A stretch of 64,000 bases of DNA from contig JADJUJ010000023.1 of NCBI GenBank assembly GCA_016710765.1, forward strand, positions 1 through 64,000. Direction: 5' to 3'. Below the pieces are notes generated by a model. It saw only the letters and a program-made list of their open reading frames with translations, did no database searches and had not been told where the DNA came from. This document shows positions 17,601 through 27,053 of this stretch, piece by piece; within the stretch, counting starts at the first letter, position 1; each line of letters begins with the position of its first letter. This stretch comes from Lewinellaceae bacterium (GTDB taxonomy: Bacteria; Bacteroidota; Bacteroidia; Chitinophagales; Saprospiraceae). A program made the translations under genes and the position numbers.

Positions 17601-18155
17601 TTAACTGGATTCTGGTGACAGTTGGTAGAGCCCCGGCAGGTTGCGACCCAAATCATCGTAATCCAGGCCATACCCCACTACAAAGCGGTTATCTATGTCG
17701 AACCCAACGTGGTCTACCTCCACCGGAAATTCCATGGCGTCCGGTTTACGCAAAAAGGTAACCGTACAAATGGATGCCGGCTCCATGGCGCGCAGGTGGT
17801 TGATGAAAAAATGCAGGGTGCGCCCAGTATCTACGATGTCTTCTACGATGATGATGTGCCGGTCTTTGAGGTTTTTTTCGAGTCCCATCACCGTTTGTAC
17901 ATCGCCGCTGGAGCGGGTTCCCGAATAAGAAGACAGTTTAACAAACCCTACTTCACAATCGCTGTCAAATGCACGCATTAAATCAGCGGCAAATACAAAT
18001 GCACCGCTTAAGATGCTGATGAAAAGCGGGTTTTTCCCGGCGTATTGTTCCGTCAAAATTTTGCCCAGTTCACCGACACGCGCTTGAATGTCCGTTTCAC
18101 TGATCAAGGGCACAAATCGGAGATCGTGCAGTTGAATGAAATCTCTGGTTGGCAT
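17601..18155 (-). CDS. hpt: Hypoxanthine phosphoribosyltransferase
   Basis: Purine salvage enzyme that converts hypoxanthine (and often guanine) plus PRPP to the nucleotide. The PRPP-binding motif IIIVEDIVDTGRTLHFFINH is unmistakable. KNPLFISILSGAFVFAADLM is the early strand-helix and VGFDIDNRFVVGYGLDYDDL the base-recognition region. The chosen start MPTRDFIQLHDLRFVPLISE gives 184 residues, typical of the family. The open frame extends upstream, but a -7 box at 18178-18185 sits within that extension, which fixes the downstream ATG. It is divergent from rnhB. Confidence 0.93.
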   Translation of the reverse strand: MPTRDFIQLHDLRFVPLISETDIQARVGELGKILTEQYAGKNPLFISILSGAFVFAADLMRAFDSDCEVGFVKLSSYSGTRSSGDVQTVMGLEKNLKDRHIIIVEDIVDTGRTLHFFINHLRAMEPASICTVTFLRKPDAMEFPVEVDHVGFDIDNRFVVGYGLDYDDLGRNLPGLYQLSPESS

Positions 18156-18177
18156 AGCAAAGGAGTTTGGATCCCTG

Positions 18178-18185
18178 CAAAGGTA
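18178..18185 (-). promoter_or_regulatory. -7 box of hpt
   Basis: CAAAGGTA on the plus strand reads TACCTTTG on the minus strand, 22 bases before the hpt ATG. Confidence 0.7.
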
Positions 18186-18290
18186 GGCTTTGGTTGCTTT
18201 GGAAACAGGCAGGAGTGCACTTTTAGTTCGGGGTGAACCCGAAGGGTGGTGTATAAAGCCAGGATCAATGTGAAACATTCCCGTAAATAG

Positions 18291-18298
18291 TACCTTTG
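18291..18298 (+). promoter_or_regulatory. -7 box of rnhB, adjacent to its ATG
   Basis: TACCTTTG ends four bases before the ATG at 18303. Transcription would begin at or next to the start codon, implying a leaderless mRNA. Confidence 0.6.
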
Positions 18299-18302
18299 AG
18301 AA

Positions 18303-18983
18303 ATGGCATTGTTATCATTTCATCAAACAGATTGCCCCGAGGCGGGGTGTGACGAAGCGGGCCGGGGCTGTTTGGCCGGCCCGGTTTTTGCCGCAGCGGT
18401 AATATTGCCCATCGATTTTTACCACCCTTTGCTGAACGATTCGAAACAGATGAGTGAAAGGCAGCGCAACGAATTGCGCGGCATCATCGAATCGGAAGCC
18501 ATGGCCTGGGCCGTTGCCCGGCTGGATCCCCTGGAAATTGACCGAATCAATATTTTGAAAGCCTCTATTGGCGCCATGCATAAGGCCCTCGATGAACTCT
18601 CAACGCCACCTGGGTTCATCCTTATTGATGGCAACCGTTTTTATCCCTACCACCGGACCCCACACCTAACCGTCGTAAAAGGCGACGGAAAATACGCGTC
18701 CATTGCCGCGGCTTCTGTGCTGGCCAAAACGCATCGGGATGAATGGATGGAGCATTTGGATTTACATTTTCCAGCCTACGGTTGGAGGCAAAACAAAGGC
18801 TACCCAACCCAGTCGCATCGGGAAGCCATCCGGCTCTACGGTATCACGGCACATCACAGGAGGAGTTTCCAACTGTTGCCACGGGGGAACAGGGCGTGTT
18901 GTTTTCGGATATACCCTAATGCTACATCTACCCAAGTTAGTTTTGGGTTTTCTCAGTTTTGCTGCGCAAAATATCCGCGATAG
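18303..18983 (+). CDS. rnhB: Ribonuclease HII
   Basis: Cuts RNA in RNA-DNA hybrids and removes single ribonucleotides from DNA. The catalytic motif GCDEAGRGCLAGPVFAAAVI is at residues 15-34, with SKQMSERQRNEL, the acidic site ILIDGNRFYPY, VVKGDGKYASIAAASVLAKT and the terminal block GWRQNKGYPTQSHREAI. The usual end is near HHRRSFQLLP. The frame then continues about 30 residues without similarity, so a small indel near 18885 or a lineage-specific tail is likely. This is the only ATG ahead of the catalytic motif, so the start is secure. Confidence 0.9.
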   Translation: MALLSFHQTDCPEAGCDEAGRGCLAGPVFAAAVILPIDFYHPLLNDSKQMSERQRNELRGIIESEAMAWAVARLDPLEIDRINILKASIGAMHKALDELSTPPGFILIDGNRFYPYHRTPHLTVVKGDGKYASIAAASVLAKTHRDEWMEHLDLHFPAYGWRQNKGYPTQSHREAIRLYGITAHHRRSFQLLPRGNRACCFRIYPNATSTQVSFGFSQFCCAKYPR

Positions 18984-19030
18984 CACAGACCGCTTTTTTA
19001 TTAAAATCCCACCTTGGTCAACTACCAACT

Positions 19031-19083
19031 TTATTATGCCATTTTCGGCATAATAAAAGCCTGCAACCACCGGCTGCAGGCTT
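19031..19083. terminator. Double hairpin between rnhB and the T9SS protein gene
   Basis: First stem TTATTATGCC with GGCATAATAA (19031-19056), then AAGCCTGCA with TGCAGGCTT (19057-19083). On the minus strand the second stem is followed by a U-rich stretch, so it should terminate the large secreted-protein gene. Confidence 0.65.
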
Positions 19084-19112
19084 AGTATGGACTTTCGTTT
19101 TGATGTCGTTCC

Positions 19113-21944
19113 TTATCTCGAACTCTTGATGAGTTTTTCGGTATGGGTTTTTCCATCCACTGTAATACGGATGAGGTAAAGCCCGTCGGGCATGTTGTCA
19201 AGCCCCAGTGTTTCGTTGAAATCCGTGCTGTGGCTGTTGTTTGCTTCCCAAACAATTTGACCCAGCATGCTCATTGCCTGCACCCGGATATCGGCTGGAT
19301 GATCCAGTCGCAGGGTAAGCCATGCGGTACCGCTGGTAGGGTTCGGGCGGAGTGACAGTTCGGTTAGCCCTTCTATTTCACCACTGCTGGTGTTGCCAAT
19401 GCTTACTGTCAGCATATCGGTACAGCCCAAGGCATCGGTTACGGTTACGCTGGCCTGGCCTACGGGCAGGTTGGTGGCCGTGGCCGTTGTTTGCCCGTCG
19501 CTCCAGAGATAAGTATAAGGTGCATTTCCAATGCCTACAGTAACTGTAGCAGATCCGCTTGGCATTCCGGGATTAGATGCGGTAGTGGTGGCGGTCAATT
19601 GCATGCTGGCTGGGCAAGCCAGGATATTGATGTTGTCAAAATCCACCCAGTAGTCGCCAACGCCCCAGAATCCGGCAAAACGGATGCGTACGGCTTCGCC
19701 AGCATATTGCCCCAGCCCAAGTTTTACCGTTTTCAAACCCACCATGGGCGTATGTGTAGTAGAGTTGATGGTGTAGATAGTTTGGTAAGTTGAACCACAA
19801 TCGGTAGAAATTTGTACGTCGATATGGTCGGTGGCCGATAGCACTGTTGCAACAGTTCCGGCGCTGTAATTGGTGATCCTGTAATCGAACTTCAGCGTGT
19901 CGGTAGCACTCAGGAAACCATAGCGAGGCAACACATGGTTGAAGGTCGAATTGAAGGAGTACAGGTTAAAGGCCAGTACATAGGAGTTGTTGTTGTGGGA
20001 GTTCGTGACAAATCCGGGGCTAGTCCATCCACTTGGAATCTGCATGCTCTCGAAATTTTCCTGGAAAGGAACCGGCCGGGGCAGGTGACTCACGTAGTAG
20101 GTCACGGTATCGTTGAATGGGTTTTGCTCGCCAACCAGCTGTGTCCAGCATTTGATCATGAACTCACCATCACGGCTGTCGAAGGTAGTAGGAAAAGTAT
20201 AGGTATACACCTCATCAGGAGAAACGATGGTTCCAATGATGCCCTCCACCACGGGTCCGCCGTTGATGGTGTAAGCGGCCTTGAAAAGGCCTTGGTTGTC
20301 TGTGCCAAAATTGGTGAGGGTAAAAATCACTTTATCCTGCTCAAGGCCACACTCGGTGGTTTGTCCGGTTGTAGTAGCGGAAAGGCCTGCCAGGTCTTTT
20401 TTCAACGGAACATAAATCTTGATGTCGTCAATGGCTATGCCTTCATAATTGACGGAGGGATCAGAGCCAAACAGGAAGCGGAGGCGTACTTCGCTCAACC
20501 CGGCGGTTCCCGTTAAGCTATGGCGGGCTGTTTTCCAGCCATTGCTGTTGCCCGACCAAACTACCCCAAGGCCGGAGATGGTATTGGTTTCATTGTACCA
20601 ATTCAAGCCTTCGCCAATAGCGCCGACCGTGGTCCAGGTGGCGCCACCATCGAGTGAGGTTTGTAACGCACAGCCCTCATAGAGTTTTTCCATGTTGTAA
20701 TTGATGGCAAACTCTATAACGGGGTCTTCGGTTTCATTGGAGAAGTCGAAGCAGGGAGAGCTCAGGTAGGAGTGTTCAGACCCATTGTAAGCGCCATCGA
20801 GGTTGGTAACCCAGGCATTTACGCCGCTGTTGGCGCTGTTGAGGATTAGGCCTGCTGGTTTTCCAAATTCCCAGCTTGGCTTCACGCTCGTGCTGTCAAC
20901 GAACCAGCCGCCACCCCAATCGTCGAAATTTTGCGAATAGGGCGCTTCCAGGCGATTGACGATGCGGTAAAAGAAGGTATCGTTGGTCATATCCTCATCG
21001 CCAGTCATTTGCGTAAAGACGGTAATGAGGTATTCTCCAGGTGCGGAGAAATCGTACATGGTTTCAAACTCGATGGTTTCACAACTGTCCTTTCCCAAAA
21101 CACCGGTGAAAAAGCCGTCGTCGGGTTGACCAACACCAGCGGGGGTACCATTCACGGAATAGCTAAAGGGCACCAGCGACTGGGGCAAGGCGCCGTGGTT
21201 TTTCATAATGATTGTTACCTTTTCAACACCAAGATCGCAACCACTCAGCGGGGCAAGGACCTGCGCAATACCCACATCGTTGGACCAGTAGGTTTCAAAG
21301 GTAAATGGCCCGGCGGAGTCACTGTATTCGTCGTTTCCGCAGTCTTGCACCACATAGAAATCGTATCCGGTTTTTTTCTGCAAACCCGTCAGGGTAAGTT
21401 TGGGCAACGGAGTGAGGATAGTGTCTCCAACACCAGACGCCAGGTTGAATCCAACCGGGCCGTAAATTACCAGCCATTGCTGCCCAGGTGTGGCGCCCAC
21501 AGGTGTCCATTTCAGCTTGGCACGGGTGTCGTAAACATTGTCTACGATCACATCAATAGGTTTCAGACAAGAAGGGCAGGAGCCTGCTCCGGAAAAAATA
21601 ATGCCTGCTCCGGGATTATTTGCGCCGTAAACCAGGTTGCCGTTGTAGTCGTACACTTCAAACGAACACTCAGAATTGTAAAAGGGCGACTGGGTCCAGG
21701 AAAAGGTCAAGGGCGCAGCATCGGTCACTAAAAAAACAACAGTGCTGTCTGTACCATCATCATTGAAGTTGTCCAGGGTATAAGTCGTCGCAACACCATT
21801 AGTTGTAATGGTTAGTGCGGCAGCATCCCAGCCATCACCAAAAGAATCTGCCATTTCCAGGCGGTACTCACACTGGGCATTGGCGGATGGGAGGCAAAAG
21901 CCCAGTAGTATGGGAAAGAGAAGGCGTAGCGATTTCAAATTCAT
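19113..21944 (-). CDS. Large secreted protein with T9SS type A sorting domain
   Basis: About 943 residues. Signal peptide MNLKSLRLLFPILLGFCLPS is cut before AQC. Residues 25-110 resemble the YRLEMADSFGDGWDAAALTI module often seen at the start of T9SS cargo. A fibronectin-III-like segment follows (DVIVDNVYDTRAKLKWTPVG), then two to three repeats of CARDB/MAM-like modules (DVGIAQVLAPLSGCDLGVEK; PYSQNFDDWGGGWFVDSTSV; PFQENFESMQIPSGWTSPGF). A SprB-type repeat (GSATVTVGIGNAPYTYLWSD) comes next. The C-terminal sorting domain is LSLRPNPTSGTAWLTL ... GLYLIRITVDGKTHTEKLIK. It is probably surface-exposed and adhesive. The upstream open frame is not used: the -7 box at 21975-21982 lies inside it. Confidence 0.88.
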   Translation of the reverse strand: MNLKSLRLLFPILLGFCLPSANAQCEYRLEMADSFGDGWDAAALTITTNGVATTYTLDNFNDDGTDSTVVFLVTDAAPLTFSWTQSPFYNSECSFEVYDYNGNLVYGANNPGAGIIFSGAGSCPSCLKPIDVIVDNVYDTRAKLKWTPVGATPGQQWLVIYGPVGFNLASGVGDTILTPLPKLTLTGLQKKTGYDFYVVQDCGNDEYSDSAGPFTFETYWSNDVGIAQVLAPLSGCDLGVEKVTIIMKNHGALPQSLVPFSYSVNGTPAGVGQPDDGFFTGVLGKDSCETIEFETMYDFSAPGEYLITVFTQMTGDEDMTNDTFFYRIVNRLEAPYSQNFDDWGGGWFVDSTSVKPSWEFGKPAGLILNSANSGVNAWVTNLDGAYNGSEHSYLSSPCFDFSNETEDPVIEFAINYNMEKLYEGCALQTSLDGGATWTTVGAIGEGLNWYNETNTISGLGVVWSGNSNGWKTARHSLTGTAGLSEVRLRFLFGSDPSVNYEGIAIDDIKIYVPLKKDLAGLSATTTGQTTECGLEQDKVIFTLTNFGTDNQGLFKAAYTINGGPVVEGIIGTIVSPDEVYTYTFPTTFDSRDGEFMIKCWTQLVGEQNPFNDTVTYYVSHLPRPVPFQENFESMQIPSGWTSPGFVTNSHNNNSYVLAFNLYSFNSTFNHVLPRYGFLSATDTLKFDYRITNYSAGTVATVLSATDHIDVQISTDCGSTYQTIYTINSTTHTPMVGLKTVKLGLGQYAGEAVRIRFAGFWGVGDYWVDFDNINILACPASMQLTATTTASNPGMPSGSATVTVGIGNAPYTYLWSDGQTTATATNLPVGQASVTVTDALGCTDMLTVSIGNTSSGEIEGLTELSLRPNPTSGTAWLTLRLDHPADIRVQAMSMLGQIVWEANNSHSTDFNETLGLDNMPDGLYLIRITVDGKTHTEKLIKSSR

Positions 21945-21974
21945 AAGCCTGAAAGATCTAATTGTTAAGGACTT

Positions 21975-21982
21975 CAAAGATA
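21975..21982 (-). promoter_or_regulatory. -7 box of the T9SS protein gene
   Basis: CAAAGATA on the plus strand reads TATCTTTG on the minus strand, 30 bases before the chosen ATG. Confidence 0.65.
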
Positions 21983-22065
21983 GGGCAAGTAACGGATTTA
22001 GCATAACAGGCGCGCGTTTAGTCGGGTTTTTGCAAAAAAAGCGCTGAATACTCCCATTTGTACAG

Positions 22066-22103
22066 AAAAAAGGCACAGAGAGCGATGTTGCTCCCTGTGC
22101 CTT
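22066..22103 (-). terminator. Rho-independent terminator of the POT transporter
   Basis: AGGCACAGAGAGC pairs with GCTCCCTGTGCCT around a short loop. The minus-strand copy is followed by a run of U. It begins 28 bases after the stop at 22131. Confidence 0.85.
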
Positions 22104-22130
22104 TGGCCATTTCAGGGTGAAATAGCGGTG

Positions 22131-23792
22131 CTAATCCGCCCCGTGCATCATTTTTCTGAGTGGGAAGGAGAGCCCAAACAGTATTAATCCGGCAACGCCG
22201 GCCATTCCCACGAAGATCATAAAGAACTCGTAGAGATCGGTAACCTTGCTGCCCATAAATGTTGGGTATTTCATGGGTATTTCTGTTGCTTGTGCCATCG
22301 TCATATCCGCTTCGGTGGGAGTAAGTGTTCCATCCAGATATCCGCGGTAGGTGGTGGCATCAATACCGTTGTCGGCAGCCATTTGGTATTCACGGCCAGA
22401 TGGTGGGTACAGGGTACTGAGCTGGCCCGCAGCCTTGTTGGCAACGGAATTGGCCAGGAACCAAACACCAAAAAGCAGCGATACAAAACGCATGGGCGAC
22501 AGTTTGGATACCAGCGACAAGCCGATGGGCGACAGGCACAATTCACCAATGGTATGAATAACGTACAAGGCAACCAGCCAAAACATGCTCACCTTGGAGT
22601 CGAGTCCAACACCTTTAACCCCAATCGCAATTACAGCATAGCCCAATGCCAAAATAACCAAACCCAGCGCCTGCTTTACCAGGGAATTGGGTTCAGATTT
22701 ACGCTTGGCCAGGAACACCCAGATCGCTGCCGTGATGGGCGCGAGCAGTACGATGGCAACAGCGTTGATGGATTGGAAGAAGCTGGTAGGTATCACCGAA
22801 CCCATTACGGCACGGTTGGTTTGCTCTTCAGCAAAGAATGTCAGTGAAGCGCCAGCCTGCTCGAAAGCAGCCCAGAAAAAGACCACAAAGAAGGCAGAAA
22901 CATAAACTACTGTAATCCGATCGCGTTCAATTTTGGAGAGCGAACCGTCCGTGATAATCATTACCATCATACCGATGGTCAGCGAATAAATCAGTGCGCC
23001 AATAAAGTCGAAGGAAAATACCTGCCAGAAAATCAGGCAAAGTGCTAAGGAAAGGCCAACACCCAGCATAAGCTGACGGGAATTGAGGCCTCCGCCCTTG
23101 GCATCGTCAGATTTGGTATCCTTTACCCTTTGGTTGGGCAACTCACCAATCTGCTCACCTTCTGGCGTCATCAGGTACTTGCTTTTTTGCGTTTGGAACA
23201 GGATGGTACCTATGATCATTCCGAAGCCTGCAGCGAGGAAGCCCCATTTGAAGTCTTCCGGACGGCCTGTATCACCCAGGTAACCACAAACCAGCGGCGC
23301 AAGGAAAGCGCCAAGGTTGATGCCCATGTAGAAAATGGTATAGGCTGCATCGCGGCGTTTGTCGCCTTCGGAATACATCTGCCCGATCATCGAGGAAATA
23401 TTCGGTTTGAAAAAACCATTACCAATGATGAGAAAAATCAAGCCGGCCCAGAGAAATGCTTCTGCCAAACTGCCGTTTTGATAGGTATAGCCGCTGGCAA
23501 ACATAAAGAACTGCCCAACTGCCATTAAAATACCGCCAGCCAGAATTGATTTCCGGTTGCCCCAGTAGTGGTCGGCTACATATCCTCCAATGAGTGGCGT
23601 CAGGTAAACCAGGCCAGTATAACTACCATAAATTTCAGAGGCTTTGGCTCTGGGAAACACCAGTGCATTGATCATGTAGAGCGTAAAGATGGCGCGCATC
23701 CCGTAGTAACTAAAACGCTCCCACATTTCTGTGAAAAACAAGAGCGCTAATCCACGGGGGTGTCCCCAAATTTCATTGCTATTCTTTGACAT
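22131..23792 (-). CDS. POT/PTR2 family proton-dependent di/tripeptide transporter
   Basis: Major-facilitator symporter that imports small peptides with protons. The family signature FFTEMWERFSYYGMRAIFTL is at residues about 20-39, including the ExxERFxYY proton-coupling motif. PTR2 signature GNGFFKPNISSMIGQMYSEG follows near 125, and the GELCLSPIGLSLVSKLSP segment near 400 matches helix 10 of the family. About 12-14 hydrophobic helices run through 553 residues, a normal length. The frame is intact and monocistronic, with its own terminator. Confidence 0.92.
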   Translation of the reverse strand: MSKNSNEIWGHPRGLALLFFTEMWERFSYYGMRAIFTLYMINALVFPRAKASEIYGSYTGLVYLTPLIGGYVADHYWGNRKSILAGGILMAVGQFFMFASGYTYQNGSLAEAFLWAGLIFLIIGNGFFKPNISSMIGQMYSEGDKRRDAAYTIFYMGINLGAFLAPLVCGYLGDTGRPEDFKWGFLAAGFGMIIGTILFQTQKSKYLMTPEGEQIGELPNQRVKDTKSDDAKGGGLNSRQLMLGVGLSLALCLIFWQVFSFDFIGALIYSLTIGMMVMIITDGSLSKIERDRITVVYVSAFFVVFFWAAFEQAGASLTFFAEEQTNRAVMGSVIPTSFFQSINAVAIVLLAPITAAIWVFLAKRKSEPNSLVKQALGLVILALGYAVIAIGVKGVGLDSKVSMFWLVALYVIHTIGELCLSPIGLSLVSKLSPMRFVSLLFGVWFLANSVANKAAGQLSTLYPPSGREYQMAADNGIDATTYRGYLDGTLTPTEADMTMAQATEIPMKYPTFMGSKVTDLYEFFMIFVGMAGVAGLILFGLSFPLRKMMHGAD

Positions 23793-23971
23793 AAGGGTTG
23801 AGTTAGGTAATGAGTGATTTTCTAAAATTTAATCGGAACAGTGGGCAAAAAAACGCAATTAAATACTAAGTCCGTAGTGCATTGCCCTTTTTTTCGCTAA
23901 TCCACCGTTTTTTCCCCGGAAACTGCACTTTTATACGATAAATAGGATTGGTTGGTCCCTAATATTGCCTG

Positions 23972-23979
23972 TATCTTTG
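23972..23979 (+). promoter_or_regulatory. -7 box of the lipoprotein-ligA unit
   Basis: TATCTTTG with TTGG repeats about 20 bases upstream (near 23949). The start codon is 40 bases downstream. Confidence 0.65.
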
Positions 23980-24018
23980 CAACTCCTTTGGTGCCAGGGT
24001 ATTTTTTAAATTTCATTC

Positions 24019-24630
24019 ATGAAACGCGTTCCTTTCCTATCTATCGTGCTCTTTTGTTCATTGCTGACTGCTTGTCAGGAGGATTCCTCTGTTGACAATG
24101 CGGCCGGCCCCAAAAATACCGCGGGCATCGATACCCTGACCGGCCTGCCTATGCGCGGGCTCAACCCATGGAAAAATGCCGGTTGCGAGCTGGTCACTGA
24201 TTCCGAAGTATCTTCTCTGTTCGGTTTTAATCCTAAAGAGGCCACGCTGAACACACGCACCTTGCCCGACCAGGGCTTTTGCCTCCGGACCTGGAACAAG
24301 CCCGACTGGAAAGAACGGGAAAACAACAACGAAAAACCCGACACACCCCAACTGGAACCCAGAAATACCCTGGTGGTGCAGGTACTGGACTATGGGCAAA
24401 AAGAGGTCGCTGATGCGCAAATTGCCATGATCAAACGCGATCGCCGGGACACCTATGAAGAAGACATCAAAGGCCTGGGTGACGACGCCGTTTGGAGTAC
24501 CAATACCCGGACCCTGCTGGCCCAGAAAGGGCATCTGGTGGTCAACATCACCCTCGAATATTTTGACCAGCCCCACGATAACCTGGCAAAGGCAAAAGAA
24601 CTGGCAGCCATCGCCTTGAAAAAAATGTAA
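24019..24630 (+). CDS. Uncharacterised lipoprotein
   Basis: A 203-residue protein with signal peptide MKRVPFLSIVLFCSLLTAC, in which LLTAC is a canonical lipobox, so it should be lipidated. The mature part contains GCELVTDSEVSSLFGFNPKE and later VQVLDYGQKEVADAQIAMIK and GLGDDAVWSTNTRTLLAQKG. The VT.xEVxxLFG..P and GLGDDAVW patterns resemble periplasmic lipoproteins of the DUF3558-like type, but I do not recognise a defined function. It precedes ligA by 31 bases in the same direction, so the two probably share a transcript. Confidence 0.7.
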   Translation: MKRVPFLSIVLFCSLLTACQEDSSVDNAAGPKNTAGIDTLTGLPMRGLNPWKNAGCELVTDSEVSSLFGFNPKEATLNTRTLPDQGFCLRTWNKPDWKERENNNEKPDTPQLEPRNTLVVQVLDYGQKEVADAQIAMIKRDRRDTYEEDIKGLGDDAVWSTNTRTLLAQKGHLVVNITLEYFDQPHDNLAKAKELAAIALKKM

Positions 24631-24661
24631 ACCGCCTTACCACCGCAGTACTACCCTCCCT

Positions 24662-26830
24662 ATGTATTCAGCCGAAGCGCAACGCAACCTGTACGAACTG
24701 TCCAAAAAACTGCTGTCGTCGGCCGCGCCGTCACTGTTCAGCATTGATGATGATCCCGTAGCACGCGCCTACGACCTGGCCAGTGTCATCCGGTATCATG
24801 AATGGCGATATGCCTTACTGAATGATCCTGTTATCAGTGATTTCGAGTACGATCAGCTCTACAAGCAATTGGAGGCGCTGGAACTGGAGCATCCGGAACT
24901 GGTAAACCCGGATTCTCCGACACAAAGGGTGTCTGCCGACCTTACCGCTGATTTCAACACCGTCGCGCACCTTACACCCATGCTCTCGCTCGACAACTCC
25001 TACGATGCCGAGGACCTGAGAGATTTTGATGAGGCGGTCAAAAAATTGTGCGGCCTGCCCAAGGACGCTGACGTAGCGTATTGCGCGGAACCCAAGTTTG
25101 ATGGCGGCACCATCGCTCTGGTGTACGAAAACGACCGGCTTACCCGGGCCGCTACCCGTGGCAACGGGGAAATGGGTGATGAGATTACCGCCAACATGCG
25201 GACCCTGCGTTCGATTCCACTGCAGGCCGATTTTTCCCAGTATGGCATCGCGAAGGCGGAACTTCGTGGGGAAGCAATTATCCGAAAAGATGTTTTTGAA
25301 AAAATAAACGCCCGCCGGGAAGCCGAAGGGGAAACTGTTTTTGCCAATCCGCGCAACGCCGCAACGGGCTCTCTGCGCATGAAAGACCCCAGAGAGGCTG
25401 CTGCTCGCGGGCTGGAGGCCTTCCTGTACCAGTTGGGCTATGCCGTGGATGCCGAAGGTAACAGTGTGCTCGACCGCTTCCCTACCCACGATGACTCTAT
25501 TCAACTGCTCGGAACACTGGGCTTTAAAACGCCCGTGCTGGAAGCTGCGCCCGGGTCACCGCTTCCCGAGCGGAAAGTTTGTGGGAACATCGAAGAAGTA
25601 ATTGCATTTTGCAGTGCCTGGCAGGATTACCGCGACAATTATCCCTACGAGATTGATGGGATGGTCATCAAGGTGAACAGTATCGCATTGCAAGGCCGTT
25701 GCGGTTACACCAGCCACCATCCGCGGTGGGCCATCGCCTTCAAATTCAGGGCGCGACAGGCTACGACACAACTGCGCGACGTGGAATTCCAGGTGGGTAA
25801 AACCGGCGCTGTCACCCCGGTAGCCAAGTTGGAACCCGTACAATTGGCAGGTGTTACGGTGTCCAATGTTTCCCTTCACAACGAGGAGTTTATCAAATCG
25901 AAAGACATCCGAATCGGCGATCAGGTACTGGTAGAACGCGCTGGCGATGTTATCCCTTACATCGTAAAGTCGCTGGCAGAACTCCGTACCGGCACAGAGC
26001 AGGAAATCGTTTACCCGCGGCAATGCCCTGTTTGTCACACTGATCTCGTCAAGCCGGAAGACGAAGCTGTTTGGCGCTGCGTCAATGCCGAATGTGAGGC
26101 GCAGGTGGTGCAGCGCATGATTTTCCATACCTCCAAACACGCCATGGATATAGAGGGAATGGGTGAAAGTACCATTATACGGTTCTACAAGATGGGTTGG
26201 CTGCATTCTATAGCGGATCTCTACCGCCTGGACTTTGATAAAATAGCCCAGTTGGAAGGCTTTGGCGAAAAATCGGCCGCCAACATGAAAGCGGCACTGG
26301 AAGTGGCTAAAAAGAACCCAATCTACCGCTTGTTGCACAGCCTGAGCGTACATCACCTGGGGCAGAAGGGCTCAAAACTGCTGGCGGCTGAACTGGATCA
26401 TGTGCTGGACCTGCGCAACTGGGACCTGGAGCGTTACCAGGAAATTAAGGACGTGGGGCCTGTGTTGGCGAAAAACGTATATAATTTTTTCCATAACGAA
26501 AAAAACATCGAGTTGCTGCAGACCATGGAAGACTTGGGCGTCAACCTTCGGCAAACGGAAGAAGATAAAAAGCCTGCTTCCGCTGCAGAGGGCCCCCTGG
26601 CCGGGTTAAGTATACTGTTTACCGGAACCCTCAGCACCATGGCCCGGGAGGCTGCTGAAAAGATGGCTGCCGAAGCAGGCGCCAGTTTATCAAGCGGGGT
26701 AAGCAAAAACCTCAATATTCTGGTGGTGGGAGAAAAAGCCGGATCAAAGCTAAAAAAGGCGCAAGCCCTGGGTACCGTGGAGATCCTGACAGAAGGGGAG
26801 TTTTTAGCCCGAATTCAGCAGGAGGCATAA
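24662..26830 (+). CDS. ligA: NAD-dependent DNA ligase
   Basis: Essential replication ligase. The adenylation site is CAEPKFDG with Lys145, followed by RAATRGNGEMGDEITANMRT. The OB-fold (FQVGKTGAVTPVAKLEPVQL), four-cysteine zinc site (CPVCHTDL..WRCVNAEC), helix-hairpin-helix repeats (LEGFGEKSAANMKAA; IKDVGPVLAKNVYNFF) and C-terminal BRCT domain (GLSILFTGTLSTMAREAAEK) follow in the standard order. It has 722 residues, slightly longer than average through an N-terminal extension of about 25 residues. The frame is intact. Confidence 0.96.
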   Translation: MYSAEAQRNLYELSKKLLSSAAPSLFSIDDDPVARAYDLASVIRYHEWRYALLNDPVISDFEYDQLYKQLEALELEHPELVNPDSPTQRVSADLTADFNTVAHLTPMLSLDNSYDAEDLRDFDEAVKKLCGLPKDADVAYCAEPKFDGGTIALVYENDRLTRAATRGNGEMGDEITANMRTLRSIPLQADFSQYGIAKAELRGEAIIRKDVFEKINARREAEGETVFANPRNAATGSLRMKDPREAAARGLEAFLYQLGYAVDAEGNSVLDRFPTHDDSIQLLGTLGFKTPVLEAAPGSPLPERKVCGNIEEVIAFCSAWQDYRDNYPYEIDGMVIKVNSIALQGRCGYTSHHPRWAIAFKFRARQATTQLRDVEFQVGKTGAVTPVAKLEPVQLAGVTVSNVSLHNEEFIKSKDIRIGDQVLVERAGDVIPYIVKSLAELRTGTEQEIVYPRQCPVCHTDLVKPEDEAVWRCVNAECEAQVVQRMIFHTSKHAMDIEGMGESTIIRFYKMGWLHSIADLYRLDFDKIAQLEGFGEKSAANMKAALEVAKKNPIYRLLHSLSVHHLGQKGSKLLAAELDHVLDLRNWDLERYQEIKDVGPVLAKNVYNFFHNEKNIELLQTMEDLGVNLRQTEEDKKPASAAEGPLAGLSILFTGTLSTMAREAAEKMAAEAGASLSSGVSKNLNILVVGEKAGSKLKKAQALGTVEILTEGEFLARIQQEA

Positions 26831-26865
26831 AAAAAGCCGCCTGACAAAGTTGCTTTGTCGGCGGC
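26829..26865. terminator. Hairpin after ligA
   Basis: GCCGCCTGACAAAG pairs with CTTTGTCGGCGGC around a three-base loop. The U-tail is on the minus-strand side, while the plus-strand side lacks a T-run, so it may mainly terminate transcripts arriving from the methyltransferase on the minus strand. Confidence 0.6.
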
Positions 26866-26881
26866 AATCCCAAAAAACCAA

Positions 26882-27016
26882 ATGAAAACAATCTTCCTTG
26901 TATGCTTTTTGTCCTCGCTCGCTTGCGAAGACAGTATTAAGACTGATGTCACCCAAACAGGTCACACATCAGGCAATTGTTTGAAATTTGTTAACAAAAC
27001 CTATTTTGGGCTTTAG
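26882..27016 (+). CDS. Possible 44-residue lipoprotein-like peptide
   Basis: Starts MKTIFLVCFLSSLACEDSIK: two basic-proximal residues, a hydrophobic core and a cysteine at 15 that could be a lipidation site, although SLAC is not an ideal lipobox. It would have a short polar mature part (DVTQTGHTSGNCLKFVNKTY). It sits right after the ligA hairpin and no -7 box is obvious. It could be chance. Confidence 0.3.
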   Translation: MKTIFLVCFLSSLACEDSIKTDVTQTGHTSGNCLKFVNKTYFGL

Positions 27017-27053
27017 CCTTTTGGGTGTTGGCATTTTGTCTCCGTAGCGTAAA

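Noticed and set aside
20931..21731. 266-codon plus-strand frame opposite the T9SS protein
   Set aside because: Shadow of a well-supported secreted protein gene.
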